This document shows positions 17,328 through 25,813 of a DNA stretch of 64,000 nt, one piece after another. A program made the translations under genes and the position numbers. The notes under the pieces are model-generated. The model was not told the origin of the DNA, did not search any database, and was given only the letters and a program-made list of their open reading frames with translations. How positions within the stretch are numbered: the first letter of the stretch is position 1; every line of letters starts with the position of its first letter. Where the stretch lies: contig NZ_SJPI01000002.1 of assembly GCF_007859865.1 (NCBI RefSeq), forward strand, positions 1,508,721 through 1,572,720, in the 5' to 3' direction. The stretch is from Rubripirellula amarantea. Its GTDB lineage: Bacteria; Planctomycetota; Planctomycetia; Pirellulales; Pirellulaceae.

Positions 17328-20027
17328 TTAGACATCCATCGTCTTGTCGATCCACGTTTTCCATTCGCTTATTTCCTGAGCCGATAAGTTCGGTTCGGGA
17401 AGCGGCGACAACTTTGTGCTGGCGTGGACCGATGCAGTGTTGGACTTTGTGCTTGAAACCGGCATTGGGGCGCGGACGGTTAGTAACCCGTTGACATTCA
17501 CTTCGAAGCCAATCGTGCGAGTTCGTTGGTCGCCCGCCCCTGACCCAACGTCGAGATCATAGCGTCCGAGCGTTTGCCAGTTGTCATCTTTGACGCCGGC
17601 GGATTCCACCAACGACACAGTCATCGATTCACGTTTAGAACTTGCGGTTAGACGTCGATTGGTGCGGGCGGGCAACAACGTGCCCTTGGGAATGATCGGC
17701 AAGATCCGGCGACGACCCTTCGCGTCCTCGACCAGGATCCCAATCGAATGGCTCGTCACCGTGCGCGGAGGCATCATGATGTCACTACGCCCGGGTAGTT
17801 CCGAGGCCAAGCAAGCCGCCGCCCCTCGTGCCACGTCCGCGCGATCGATCGACTGCATTTCGATGTCCTGAATCGCTTCAGGCAAGACTCGTTCGCGGAC
17901 CTGCTTGATCCGCAGCAGCGCCCCTAGCGACGCACACAGGTCGATCTCACTGGGGTCTACCGAAGCTTCTTTACAACACGTTTCGATTGCCTGACCGACC
18001 GCTTCCATCAAGTCCAAGCAGGATGCCAACCAAACCGATCTGTCGACTGTGACCGATACCGGTTTGCCTTTCATCGTGATCGCGATGCTGGTCGACGTCA
18101 TCAACAACATGGCGTTCATCGCCTTCTCGCATTCGATCTGCAATTGCGTCGCGGAATGAATACTCTTCTTCGGATTGACGCCTGTTTGTTCTTTGATCAG
18201 CTCCGCAGCGATATCAACGAGTCGCTGCAGCCAAGGAAGGCTCCCTTGCAACCAATGTCCTGCGGTTGAAAGCTGCTGCAGCCGCAATGCACTGCGTCGA
18301 ATCAGCGCGACCTCCGTTGCCGATCCCGTCACCGAGATAAACAGGATCGTCTCGTTCTTGTCCTGAGACACAGTCAAACGTGGCTCTGAATCGTTCGATG
18401 GCGACTCTTGATCTGCGGTTGTCGATGGTTCGACCGTCGACTCAGAAATGGAAAGCGATTGGACCGCAGCAATGGATCGATCAACGATCCGAACCGAACT
18501 GAAGCCCGCCAATTCGGCCGCCTGCGAAATGCTGCGACGATGCAATTGGTCGTAACTCGACGGTACCGTAATCGCAGTCGCATGCGGTGCAGGACCTTTG
18601 TAGGACGAGTCCGACAGCATTCGCTTCATCAACATTGCCAACAAAACTTCCGGCGGACATTGCCGGCTCGCGACGCTTCGGTTGACCAGCTTATTGCCGA
18701 TGTACATGTGAACGCAGTGCACCATCGCCTGGGGTGATCGTGCGCGTAGGTCCATTGCGTCGGCATCAAATACCAAACCCGGGTTACTAGCGATGGCCAT
18801 CCGAAATAGCCGATGGCCGTCGCGTCCAGGCGCTAGCGAAGTGATCGTCCCATCGGGCGACGAAACCGCGATCGACGCGTACTGCATCCCAAAGTCGATT
18901 CCCAGCACGGTAGCAGTCGCGCCGGAGGTTGATCCGCCTGACACGGTCGACAAGTCAGGCCTGGATTGACGCTGCGCAAACTCGGCGAGCCAATTGGGCG
19001 TGTCCGATTCGCTGGCATAATTCCCCAGGTCGTCGATCACCTCGTCAAGCGAAGCGTATCGCTGGTCCGGCGACTTTGCCATCATCCGCGAAAAGATATT
19101 GGCAAAGTTCAAGTCGACGTCGTCGCGAGCTTGCATCAGATCAGGGATTTCGCCATGACGATGGCCGTAAACCTGATCCAAGTATTCACCCGTGAACGGT
19201 GGGTTGGCCGTCAACAAGAAATACAGCGTTGCGCCGAGCGAATAAATGTCACTTCGCGAATCGACGTTGTCAGGATCTTCAAGTTGTTCGGGTGACATGA
19301 ACGGCAACGTACCAATCAAGCGGCCACGAGTTGCGGACTTTGATTCGGGATCGGACGGTTCTTGGGGATCGCTGTTAGAATTTAGCGCCACGTTTTGCAT
19401 TTGAGCCAAACCTAGGTCCAACACTTTCACAGTGCCGTCTTTGGACCGCATCAGGTTCCCCGGTTTGACGTCACGGTGAACAATTCCACTGCGATGAGCA
19501 TGCAGTAAACCGAGGGCGGCTTGCCGAATGGTTGCGGCAGCCTCACCAACGCTCATTGGCCCGCTTCCGCTGATGACCTGAGTTAGCGTCATTCCGTCGA
19601 CGTACTCCATTGCCAAGAAGTGAACGACCCCGAACTCTTCGGATTCCACTTCCCCAGCGTCGAACGCAGCAACAATATTGGGATGCAACAATCGCGACGC
19701 CGCTCGCACTTCGGCATAGAAGCGAGCCACCGCGTCTTCGTTGTCCATTCGCTCGATGGGCAACATTTTGATGGCAACGATTCGCTGCATACGGACATGT
19801 TCGGCCAGGTAGACGTTGCCCATGCCGCCCGAGCCAATCAACCCTCGCAATTCGTAATCACCGATGCGTTTAGGAGTATCGCCAAAATCATTCTTAGTGG
19901 CCTTGAGATTCGCCGACAAATCAAAGCCGTCAAAATCGCAAAAGTCCGCTTCGGAACCTGATATCCCGGAAAAATCCCGGGTAGGTTCTTCGGAGATCGG
20001 CAGCGATTCTTCAGAAAAATCGGTCAC
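17328..20027 (-). CDS. Ser/Thr protein kinase fused to a degenerate Hsp70
   Basis: The 899-residue protein has two known folds in one chain. A kinase domain spans about 57-338: IGSGGMGNVY, Lys87 in VAIKML, HRDVKPGN with Asp186, DLG with Asp204, SPEQ. From about 374 it follows Hsp70: GIDFGMQYASIAV (phosphate 1 region), ATAITVPSSYDQLHRRSISQ, AAELAGFSSVRIVDRSIAA, and LGALLRIKQV (adenosine region) near 700. A beta-type substrate-binding part at about 755-855 contains SIGILVED, LGRYDLDV and FEVNVNGLLTV. The DLGGGT phosphate-2 loop is replaced by SVTGSA near 565, so the ATPase is probably weak or dead. The helical lid is absent. No membrane segment is seen. The kinase may use the Hsp70 part to recognise unfolded or peptide ligands. 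Confidence 0.92.
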   Translation of the reverse strand: MTDFSEESLPISEEPTRDFSGISGSEADFCDFDGFDLSANLKATKNDFGDTPKRIGDYELRGLIGSGGMGNVYLAEHVRMQRIVAIKMLPIERMDNEDAVARFYAEVRAASRLLHPNIVAAFDAGEVESEEFGVVHFLAMEYVDGMTLTQVISGSGPMSVGEAAATIRQAALGLLHAHRSGIVHRDVKPGNLMRSKDGTVKVLDLGLAQMQNVALNSNSDPQEPSDPESKSATRGRLIGTLPFMSPEQLEDPDNVDSRSDIYSLGATLYFLLTANPPFTGEYLDQVYGHRHGEIPDLMQARDDVDLNFANIFSRMMAKSPDQRYASLDEVIDDLGNYASESDTPNWLAEFAQRQSRPDLSTVSGGSTSGATATVLGIDFGMQYASIAVSSPDGTITSLAPGRDGHRLFRMAIASNPGLVFDADAMDLRARSPQAMVHCVHMYIGNKLVNRSVASRQCPPEVLLAMLMKRMLSDSSYKGPAPHATAITVPSSYDQLHRRSISQAAELAGFSSVRIVDRSIAAVQSLSISESTVEPSTTADQESPSNDSEPRLTVSQDKNETILFISVTGSATEVALIRRSALRLQQLSTAGHWLQGSLPWLQRLVDIAAELIKEQTGVNPKKSIHSATQLQIECEKAMNAMLLMTSTSIAITMKGKPVSVTVDRSVWLASCLDLMEAVGQAIETCCKEASVDPSEIDLCASLGALLRIKQVRERVLPEAIQDIEMQSIDRADVARGAAACLASELPGRSDIMMPPRTVTSHSIGILVEDAKGRRRILPIIPKGTLLPARTNRRLTASSKRESMTVSLVESAGVKDDNWQTLGRYDLDVGSGAGDQRTRTIGFEVNVNGLLTVRAPMPVSSTKSNTASVHASTKLSPLPEPNLSAQEISEWKTWIDKTMDV

Positions 20028-20172
20028 GCGGTTGGATCACAAAGAGTGTTAAGAAAGTGACGGGCGAGATGCACGGGCGAGAAAAGGTGTTTACGTGCCG
20101 CTAGACAGAAAAGGTTCTGCCTGCTGAAATTCTAGCATAAACCTTTGAGTGTACCCCTCGCGAAAGCTATTT

Positions 20173-21087
20173 ATGAAGACGCCCATTCGCATTGCCACGC
20201 GCCAGAGCCCACTTGCGCTGTGGCAGGCCGAATTTGTGGCCAGCCAGCTAAATCAGCAAGGTATCGAATCAATTCTCGTTCCGTTGGTTAGCGGTGGCGA
20301 TGTGGACATGGCCCCCATCGATGGCACGCGACAGGTTGGGGTATTTACCAAGCGAATTCAGCAAGCCTTGGCTGATGACGAAGCGGATGTGGCTGTTCAC
20401 TCGCTCAAGGACCTGCCCACGGAAATTAACGAGCATTTTCGCCTGGCCGCCGTACCAACCCGAGAGACCGTTGCAGATTGTCTTGTGTCCCCTTCGAGCA
20501 TGTCGATCGCCGAACTGCCTGCCAGCGCTAAGGTGGGCACCGGCAGCCGCCGACGAGCCGCCCAGTTGTTATCGCTCCGCAGTGATCTGGATGTCCAACC
20601 CATTCGTGGGAATGTCCAAACGAGACTGTCGAAACTGGAGTCCCAAGAATTCGACGCGATCATGCTCGCTGACGCAGGAATCGTGCGTCTGGAAATGAAC
20701 GATTTACCGCGATACCACTGCACGCTTGAAGAAATGCTTCCTGCGCCGGGTCAAGGCGCCTTGGGGATCGAGGTCCGCAGTGATGACGACGACGCGTATG
20801 AAGCGCTGCAGTTCCTAAACCATCGCGATACTCGGATTTCCGTTGTTGCTGAACGAGCATTGTTAGCGCGATTGCATGGGGGATGTCTTGCACCCATCGG
20901 AGCGTACGCCGTCATCGAAGATGGACGACTGAAGATGTCAGCCGTCGTGTTGTCGCAAGATGGCCTGACCCGACTAGATGAACAGGGTGAGATTGACGCA
21001 ATTGATGAGTCATCCGCACTGGAATTGGCGGCTCAATTGAGTGAGCGATTGATCGAAAGAGGCGCAGCCGAATTAATTGTTCGCTAA
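20173..21087 (+). CDS. hemC: Hydroxymethylbilane synthase (porphobilinogen deaminase)
   Basis: It polymerises four porphobilinogen units to hydroxymethylbilane in tetrapyrrole synthesis. The 304-residue protein shows [67 protein letters not shown], and [13 protein letters not shown], whose Cys238 carries the dipyrromethane cofactor. The ATG at 20173 fits the family start; the frame is open to a GTG at 20149. No other haem gene is next to it. It is divergent from the kinase-Hsp70 gene and is followed by a structured RNA with its own terminator. Confidence 0.96.
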   Translation: MKTPIRIATRQSPLALWQAEFVASQLNQQGIESILVPLVSGGDVDMAPIDGTRQVGVFTKRIQQALADDEADVAVHSLKDLPTEINEHFRLAAVPTRETVADCLVSPSSMSIAELPASAKVGTGSRRRAAQLLSLRSDLDVQPIRGNVQTRLSKLESQEFDAIMLADAGIVRLEMNDLPRYHCTLEEMLPAPGQGALGIEVRSDDDDAYEALQFLNHRDTRISVVAERALLARLHGGCLAPIGAYAVIEDGRLKMSAVVLSQDGLTRLDEQGEIDAIDESSALELAAQLSERLIERGAAELIVR

Positions 21088-21170
21088 GCCACCAAGAAAA
21101 TCGCGATCAAAAATTGCGAACCTGGGCAATCTGAATATTCGGTCTTTTCGTGAATTATCCAGCGTGCTGC

Positions 21171-21176
21171 TACAAT
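21171..21176 (+). promoter_or_regulatory. Putative -10 box of the structured RNA
   Basis: TACAAT lies 84 bp after the hemC stop and about 7 bases before the start of the folded region. A clear -35 box is missing (TCGTGA at 17-bp spacing matches only 3 of 6), so this is a weak prediction. If real, the RNA has its own promoter. Confidence 0.35.
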
Positions 21177-21182
21177 TTGGTG

Positions 21183-21455
21183 ATCTGACCAGAAAGTTCT
21201 GTCGATGCACTTTGCTGACCGCCTAGGCGTGTCTAAACTTCAGGCGTTGGCTTTGAACAAAGCCTTCGCGCTTCGAGATAGTAGTTTTCGGCAGAGGGAT
21301 CATTTTTAGGGTTCGCCTAGATCATTAAAAGGCTTGTGCAGAAGCACGCTGAGATCTACGCGTTTCTCCCAGCGGCTCCATTTTGCCGCCGAAATCTCGA
21401 AGCAAGTTTAAGGCCGAATGGCAATCACTCGCTGATTGTCATTCGGCTTTTTTTT
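21183..21455 (+). ncRNA. Probable structured small RNA, family not identified
   Basis: About 270 bases downstream of hemC fold strongly and end in a strong terminator. A perfect hairpin GGCTTT-GAAC-AAAGCC lies at 21249-21264. A long-range helix pairs 21270-21279 with 21394-21403 (10 bp) and, after a 7-base bulge, 21287-21292 with 21388-21393 (6 bp). Inside it, 21318-21323 pairs with 21353-21358, flanked by CGC/GCG, and a GTGC-AGAA-GCAC hairpin sits at 21336-21347. The layout of closing helix, large internal loop and apical helix recalls 6S RNA, but I cannot match a 6S consensus. It lacks tmRNA, RNase P and SRP RNA signatures. No credible ORF covers it. It could also be a processed hemC 3' UTR. 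Confidence 0.55.
21413..21455 (+). terminator. Strong rho-independent terminator
   Basis: A 15-bp stem (21413-21427 with 21433-21447, one G-U wobble) and a 5-base loop are followed by eight T residues at 21448-21455. It ends the structured RNA and possibly hemC read-through. Confidence 0.85.
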
Positions 21456-21513
21456 CGCTGTTTTCGATAGACGCGGCAGCGGGCCAAGCATTGCGGGCAG
21501 CTTTGGCACATAC

Positions 21514-21556
21514 GTGCGATCAGAACTAGCACAGCGGTGCGATCAATTCTGGCACA
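21514..21556. repeat. Two imperfect 20-bp direct repeats
   Basis: GTGCGATCAGAACTAGCACA at 21514-21533 and a copy at 21537-21556 with 4 differences. They lie between the terminator and the BON-domain gene in otherwise featureless sequence (21456-21724). Confidence 0.45.
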
Positions 21557-21724
21557 CCTTGCACCTTCACGCCTTCACGATCTTGGTCTCTGATCTGACG
21601 GACTCGACTCAGCGAAAGGGCGGTTTACGACGGCACCGAACTTGCCAGGTGCAGCCCGGATTAAGCATGTGCCGTTTGTCGGCAGCGAATGCTACGCAGC
21701 ATCATCAGCCCTACGTGAAGATCA

Positions 21725-21973
21725 TCAGGCGGCCTGTGAGCGAATGCTGACGTTCACGCTCACTTGGCTCAGAACGCCGACACGTCGAATCGCGGGCAAT
21801 AGCAACTGCACGAGCGTTTCCGAAGGTAACTCACCCGAGATAACCACTCGAGAGTCCTGGACATCGATCTGCAGCGAATCAGCGTGAGCTTGCAGCATGC
21901 GATCGTTACGAAAGGTTTGAGCGATTTTTTCGCGGGTACGGCGATCGCGAGTTGCAATTTCGTTCAGCGTCAT
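21725..21973 (-). CDS. Small BON-domain protein
   Basis: The 82-residue protein has one BON-like module: LQIDVQDSRVVISGELPSET, a helix, then RRVGVLSQVSVNVSI. The pattern of short strand, SGELPSE turn, helix and V-x-VNV strand is that of BON domains, which bind phospholipids or associate with membranes. No signal peptide is visible, so it may be cytoplasmic. The frame is open to 22051, but the ATG at 21973 has GGGAG upstream. It stands alone, divergent from the next gene. Confidence 0.68.
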   Translation of the reverse strand: MTLNEIATRDRRTREKIAQTFRNDRMLQAHADSLQIDVQDSRVVISGELPSETLVQLLLPAIRRVGVLSQVSVNVSIRSQAA

Positions 21974-22419
21974 GGCTGTTGCTCCCGAGTTTGGCAAAGT
22001 GGTTTGTCGCCTTACGCGCGGCAGGTAAGAGGCGTAAGAAAACAATTGCACGCTGAGAAGTAATAAGCGAGTAAAATTCTATCTCGCAAACGTCGTTCCA
22101 AAAAAACGAGCAACCCGGACTTGGCCTGATCGTTTTATTTGCCACCATCATGGTCAAGGTCCAGCGACTGCAACGCTTGCAACGATTCCCCTGATTAACA
22201 CACTCGTGGGTTACCACAATCGTGGGTTGCTTTGCTCTCGGGTTGCCGTGCTGGCGGGATGCTACAAACGGTTGATCAGAATTCGCAAGTTCAAATTCCA
22301 GCGATTCTGGCCGGACGGTTTATTCGCCATACACTACCGCTGACGCATCTCGTCCGTTGACCTATCACGTCTAACTGGACTCACGCGTTACACCTTCCTC
22401 ATCCCATATTCTTTCTATC
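21974..22419. other. Divergent intergenic region, nothing recognised
   Basis: 446 bp between the BON gene (minus) and a plus-strand hypothetical. It must contain both promoters. A short imperfect duplication around TCGTGGGTTACCACAATCG (22203-22230) is the only pattern seen. Confidence 0.4.
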
Positions 22420-22935
22420 ATGCCTGCTATCCCTAAAGACTTTCGCAGTTCGTTCCAACGACTTGGCGACCCCATTTTCTCACTCATCGAAGCCGCTCCG
22501 ATGCCAAGTTTGGGAGAAGGTCCTGATGTACCCGCGATCGCCCAGCAAGTTCGCGCGATCCAATCGAACGAGCTATCGGCACCAGAGCAAACCGCTGAAC
22601 TGGTCCGCAGTGCGATGTGGTTGTTGGCGGGCGACCTCGATCGCAGTCACGACATCAGCCAGTCCATCGAGACAGCCGACGGAAGCCTGTTGCATGGGAT
22701 CATGCACCGACGTGAAGGGGATTTCAGCAACGCGAAATATTGGTTTCGGCGTGTCGGCGATCACGAAGTTCTGCAGTCGTTGTCGCAGAACGAAGGCGGC
22801 TACGACGACCCGTTCGAATTTGTTAACGATTGCCAATCTGCACTTCGCAAAAACGACGAACAGCTCATTTCACGGTGTGAACAAGTGCAATGGACGGAAT
22901 GGACATTCGTAATGCATCACCTGTTGACCCAATAA
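22420..22935 (+). CDS. Conserved hypothetical protein
   Basis: I have no function for it. The 171-residue soluble protein contains MWLLAGDLDRSHDISQSIET and HGIMHRREGDFSNAKYWFRR, a wording I associate with a widespread uncharacterised family in planctomycetes and related phyla. The alternating helices could form a short TPR-like array. No signal peptide or membrane helix is present. A hairpin-rich untranslated stretch follows. Confidence 0.82.
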   Translation: MPAIPKDFRSSFQRLGDPIFSLIEAAPMPSLGEGPDVPAIAQQVRAIQSNELSAPEQTAELVRSAMWLLAGDLDRSHDISQSIETADGSLLHGIMHRREGDFSNAKYWFRRVGDHEVLQSLSQNEGGYDDPFEFVNDCQSALRKNDEQLISRCEQVQWTEWTFVMHHLLTQ

Positions 22936-23467
22936 AGTGATTCAGCCGTCAGAAAGGGAGATTCCGGTGACTAGCAAATAAACTTTTAGCTGTTTTTGGT
23001 CCAAGTTCACCACAGGTACTTCCGATATCAAAGTGCAGACAGGTGACGCTCAAGGCCTATGCGTGGGGCAAAAGCCGACAGCAAAACTGTCATTCGAACG
23101 GCCCAGGTTTTTCCAATAGCAACGCTGTGGGGCATTGTTGTTGGGGCACAAGAACCTGGGCCGTTTTCGTTGTATCCATAACCGGTGCAACCGCGGTTGG
23201 CGAGAGACCAAACCGCGGACTTCTTTCACACTCTGTGATGTTCCCAGGCAACGATCGTGTTGCCAAAAGACCACATTGATTTAGCGATAAAGCAACCTGA
23301 TGAACGGGCCATGCTGCTGAACCCCGTGATTTGCTGAGGTTTGCGGCCTCACGGATGCAATCCACGGTTTGTGGCACAGCAACTGCTTTTCAAACATACC
23401 GCACGGGTTTCGATGATTGCGGTCAACGCGATGATCGGTTGTCCGCGCCCTAGTTTGTCGTTGCCCT
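22936..23467 (+). ncRNA. Hairpin-rich untranslated region, possible structured RNA
   Basis: This 532-bp gap between two plus-strand genes holds a run of consecutive hairpins: 23046-23064 (ACGC/GCGT), 23067-23076 (GGC-AAAA-GCC), and 23077-23091 (GACAG-CAAAA-CTGTC). A large stem-loop at 23097-23166 has an outer 17-bp arm with one mismatch and an inner arm of about 11 pairs. Further hairpins are at 23191-23218 (CCGCGGTTGG arm), 23226-23238 (TCACA-CTC-TGTGA) and 23247-23264 (GGCAAC/GTTGCC). It is not a recognisable riboswitch, tmRNA or SRP RNA. It may be the leader of the gene at 23468 or a separate RNA. Strand is inferred from the flanking genes. Confidence 0.4.
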
Positions 23468-24346
23468 ATGCACTGTACTCTCGTTGCCGATCTCGCTGCA
23501 CTCGTGTCCCAACACGGGCCTGCCATTCTTTGTGGACGCGACACGATTCCGTCTCATGCGATCGCGCAATACTGGTCGGCATCGAGCAATCGCTTTGAAC
23601 TTTGGCACCAGACCTTGGCACGCTATCGTCGCGCTCAGCAATCCGGCGAAACGATCCGCTTGAAAGCTTGGTGGACGGAGCATGTCACGGTGCTCGAAGA
23701 AGTCTTGGTGACTGAGATGCTTACCCGCGTTGTAGCTGCGTTAGCAGCCGGCTTGGACAAAAAGTACGGCATCGAAGAACTGTCACCGGTCACGCATGCG
23801 GTGCATTTGAACCACTTGGAAGCTCGCAATCGGGTTCAACAAATCATGCTCTTTGGACGCGGCAACTCGGTCCAGGACGCAGTGCGACTCAATCGACTTC
23901 GCCAAGGTGTCGAACGTTGGACGGACACATTGATCGGGTGCTTGGCGAGTCAGCATCCTGAACTCGCCCGCTACGGCATGAATCAAGATCGAACCAGGCA
24001 ACATGCTGAAGAGTATCGTTCTTCGGGCATCGGAATCGCCCAGCGAACTACGCACTGGCTGATGAACTCAGCAATGAACGATATGTTGCGTCGTCGCACG
24101 TCCAAGACTACGGCTCTTCCGCAAGCCAACCGCAACGTTGCCGCATCGGTGGTGATGATGCTGCGGCCTGACTTGTTCGACAGCGTCGGGGCGCTGAAGT
24201 CGTTATGGTTGCATCGACTGCAGTCCAGCACTCACCAAGCCGATCGAGTGCTAGAGGAACTCAAGCAACCTGACATTGAAAAAGCAGTCACGGCCGACGG
24301 CATGGATTCGACCAGCGGAAACTTTCTTGATCGTTGGTACTGTTGA
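23468..24346 (+). CDS. Hypothetical protein
   Basis: No family recognised. The 292-residue soluble protein is mostly helical, rich in Arg, Leu and Gln. Conspicuous segments are LEARNRVQQIMLFGRGNSVQ in the middle and an HRLQSSTHQADRVLEEL helix near the C-terminus. There is no signal peptide or membrane helix. The ATG at 23468 has no clear Shine-Dalgarno sequence. The long structured region upstream suggests post-transcriptional control. Confidence 0.72.
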   Translation: MHCTLVADLAALVSQHGPAILCGRDTIPSHAIAQYWSASSNRFELWHQTLARYRRAQQSGETIRLKAWWTEHVTVLEEVLVTEMLTRVVAALAAGLDKKYGIEELSPVTHAVHLNHLEARNRVQQIMLFGRGNSVQDAVRLNRLRQGVERWTDTLIGCLASQHPELARYGMNQDRTRQHAEEYRSSGIGIAQRTTHWLMNSAMNDMLRRRTSKTTALPQANRNVAASVVMMLRPDLFDSVGALKSLWLHRLQSSTHQADRVLEELKQPDIEKAVTADGMDSTSGNFLDRWYC

Positions 24347-24463
24347 TCTCTTGTACTTGCGTTCGTCGGTATCTCGATCGTTGATGTTTCTAATCGCTGT
24401 TCACTAACCAACGGTGTTTACCATTAGTCGTCGTCGACGATCACTACAAGTCCAAGACCTTCT

Positions 24464-25447
24464 TCACAGCTTTACGCGACAAAGATACGCGTCAGCGGTA
24501 ATGTAAAGCGTTTTGAAATCGTGACTGAAACCGCAGTTGCTTGTTCGCTCGCCCGTGATGATACGGCCAAGCAATTGACCGTCCATGTTTAGCACATAGA
24601 TACCACCCGGTCCGCTGCCAAAGATGATTCCCGATGGATGAATCGCCAATCCATCCGGCAACCCCGGAAACTCCTTCATTGCCTCAGTCGCATTGAACAG
24701 CTCGGTTCCTGGCCCCAATGTTTTGTCGTCTTGGATTGGAAACTTCATCCATATTGGTTTGTCAGGATCGCTTTGCGCAACGATCAAGTGCTTCTCGTCG
24801 GGTGATAAGCCAACGCCATTGGGGCGTGTGAGTTCTTTGGTGAGCAAATGGAGTTTGCCTTGCGTGTCCCAACGAAACACTCCGCAGAAATCCAGCTCTC
24901 GTCTTGGATCCGAGGCACGTTCGGGAAGTCCGTACGGTGGGTCGGTGAAGTAGATATCACCTGACTTCGCAAAAACAAGATCGTTGGGACTGTTAAGCCG
25001 ACTTCCTTGATAAGCATCGACGATCGTTCGTTTACCGCCTCCCACCGTAAGAACGGACAACCGACGATCGCCGTGCTCGCAAGCGGTCAATCGGCCTTTG
25101 GGGTCGATCGCTAGCCCGTTGCTGCCCGGTTCAAGCCCGTAGTAAGAAACGCCGGTGTAACCACTAGGGTTCATGAACAATTCAACGCCTCGTGACTCGG
25201 ACCAGCGAAAGATGCTGTTGCGAGGAATGTCAGAGAACAGCAGGTAGCCGCCCTGGTCATCGTTCACCCACACGGGCCCTTCGGTCCACGTGAACCCAGC
25301 GGCAAGGACTTCGATCTCTGCACCAGCGGGAACCAGTTCGTCGAATTTGGGATCGAGTCGTTCGATCCGCCCTAATACGTCCGGCGTTTGTGAAAACAGC
25401 GACGAAGCGAAACAGGACAAAACCAGAAAAGTCGTGACGCGAAACAC
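24464..25447 (-). CDS. Secreted SMP-30/gluconolactonase-family protein
   Basis: The 327-residue protein has a signal peptide (to about residue 19) and a six-bladed SMP-30 propeller. Typical pieces are WTEGPVWV with the metal-ligand Glu, GLAIDPKGRLTACEHGDRRL, NSPNDLVFAKSGDIYFTDPPYGL with the Asn and Asp metal sites, LTRPNGVGLSPDEKHL, and GLPDGLAIHPSG. Members hydrolyse sugar lactones such as gluconolactone with a divalent metal. Export points to extracytoplasmic sugar-acid metabolism, in line with the lyases and esterases elsewhere in the window. It is convergent with the preceding gene and shows no operon. Confidence 0.93.
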   Translation of the reverse strand: MFRVTTFLVLSCFASSLFSQTPDVLGRIERLDPKFDELVPAGAEIEVLAAGFTWTEGPVWVNDDQGGYLLFSDIPRNSIFRWSESRGVELFMNPSGYTGVSYYGLEPGSNGLAIDPKGRLTACEHGDRRLSVLTVGGGKRTIVDAYQGSRLNSPNDLVFAKSGDIYFTDPPYGLPERASDPRRELDFCGVFRWDTQGKLHLLTKELTRPNGVGLSPDEKHLIVAQSDPDKPIWMKFPIQDDKTLGPGTELFNATEAMKEFPGLPDGLAIHPSGIIFGSGPGGIYVLNMDGQLLGRIITGERTSNCGFSHDFKTLYITADAYLCRVKL

Positions 25448-25711
25448 GAAGCAGCCTCAGGCAAATGCAGGAAGTAAACACGGAAAACTAGGACAGGACC
25501 ACCACAGCGTAGACGCACGTATCCCGGCCCATTGTAACAACCGCAGCGAAAGCAAGGGCGAGTCGCAGCGGCAGCGCACCGCAAGGATCAGGGCAGCGCT
25601 GTCCACAGAGCATCATAGTCAGCACATCCTTAGAAGTGCGTGCAAGAAAGTGCGTCCTTAGTCGGAAGAACTGGGGAGCGGACGCTCGTGGCGGGTGCTG
25701 GCTAGTGTCGC
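25448..25711. other. Intergenic before shikimate kinase
   Basis: Divergent region between the lactonase-like gene and shikimate kinase. It leads into the 13-bp tandem repeat listed next. No ORF here looks coding. Confidence 0.4.
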
Positions 25712-25788
25712 GCGATCTGGCAATGCGATCTGGCAATGCGATCTGGCAATGCGTCTGGCACTGCGATCTGGCAATGCGATCTGGCACT
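25712..25788. repeat. Six tandem 13-bp units upstream of shikimate kinase
   Basis: Unit GCGATCTGGCAAT. Copies begin at 25712, 25725, 25738, 25751 (12 bp, one base deleted), 25763 and 25776. Copies 4 and 6 end in CT-type variants. The array ends 25 bp before the favoured shikimate kinase start, so it sits in the leader or promoter. The 13-bp unit with one deletion would break a reading frame, arguing against translation. Confidence 0.85.
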
Positions 25789-25813
25789 GGAGTGTGGCGT
25801 TGAGACAGGGACT

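Noticed and set aside
21183-21455. tmRNA, RNase P RNA or SRP RNA
   Set aside because: No tRNA-like ends with CCA, no GAGGAAAGTCC P4 core, and no GGAAGGAAGCA-type SRP loop could be found.
23097-23166. Simple rho-independent terminator for the gene ending at 22935
   Set aside because: The hairpin is 160 bp from the stop, has only four T residues after it, and is embedded in a series of further hairpins on both sides.
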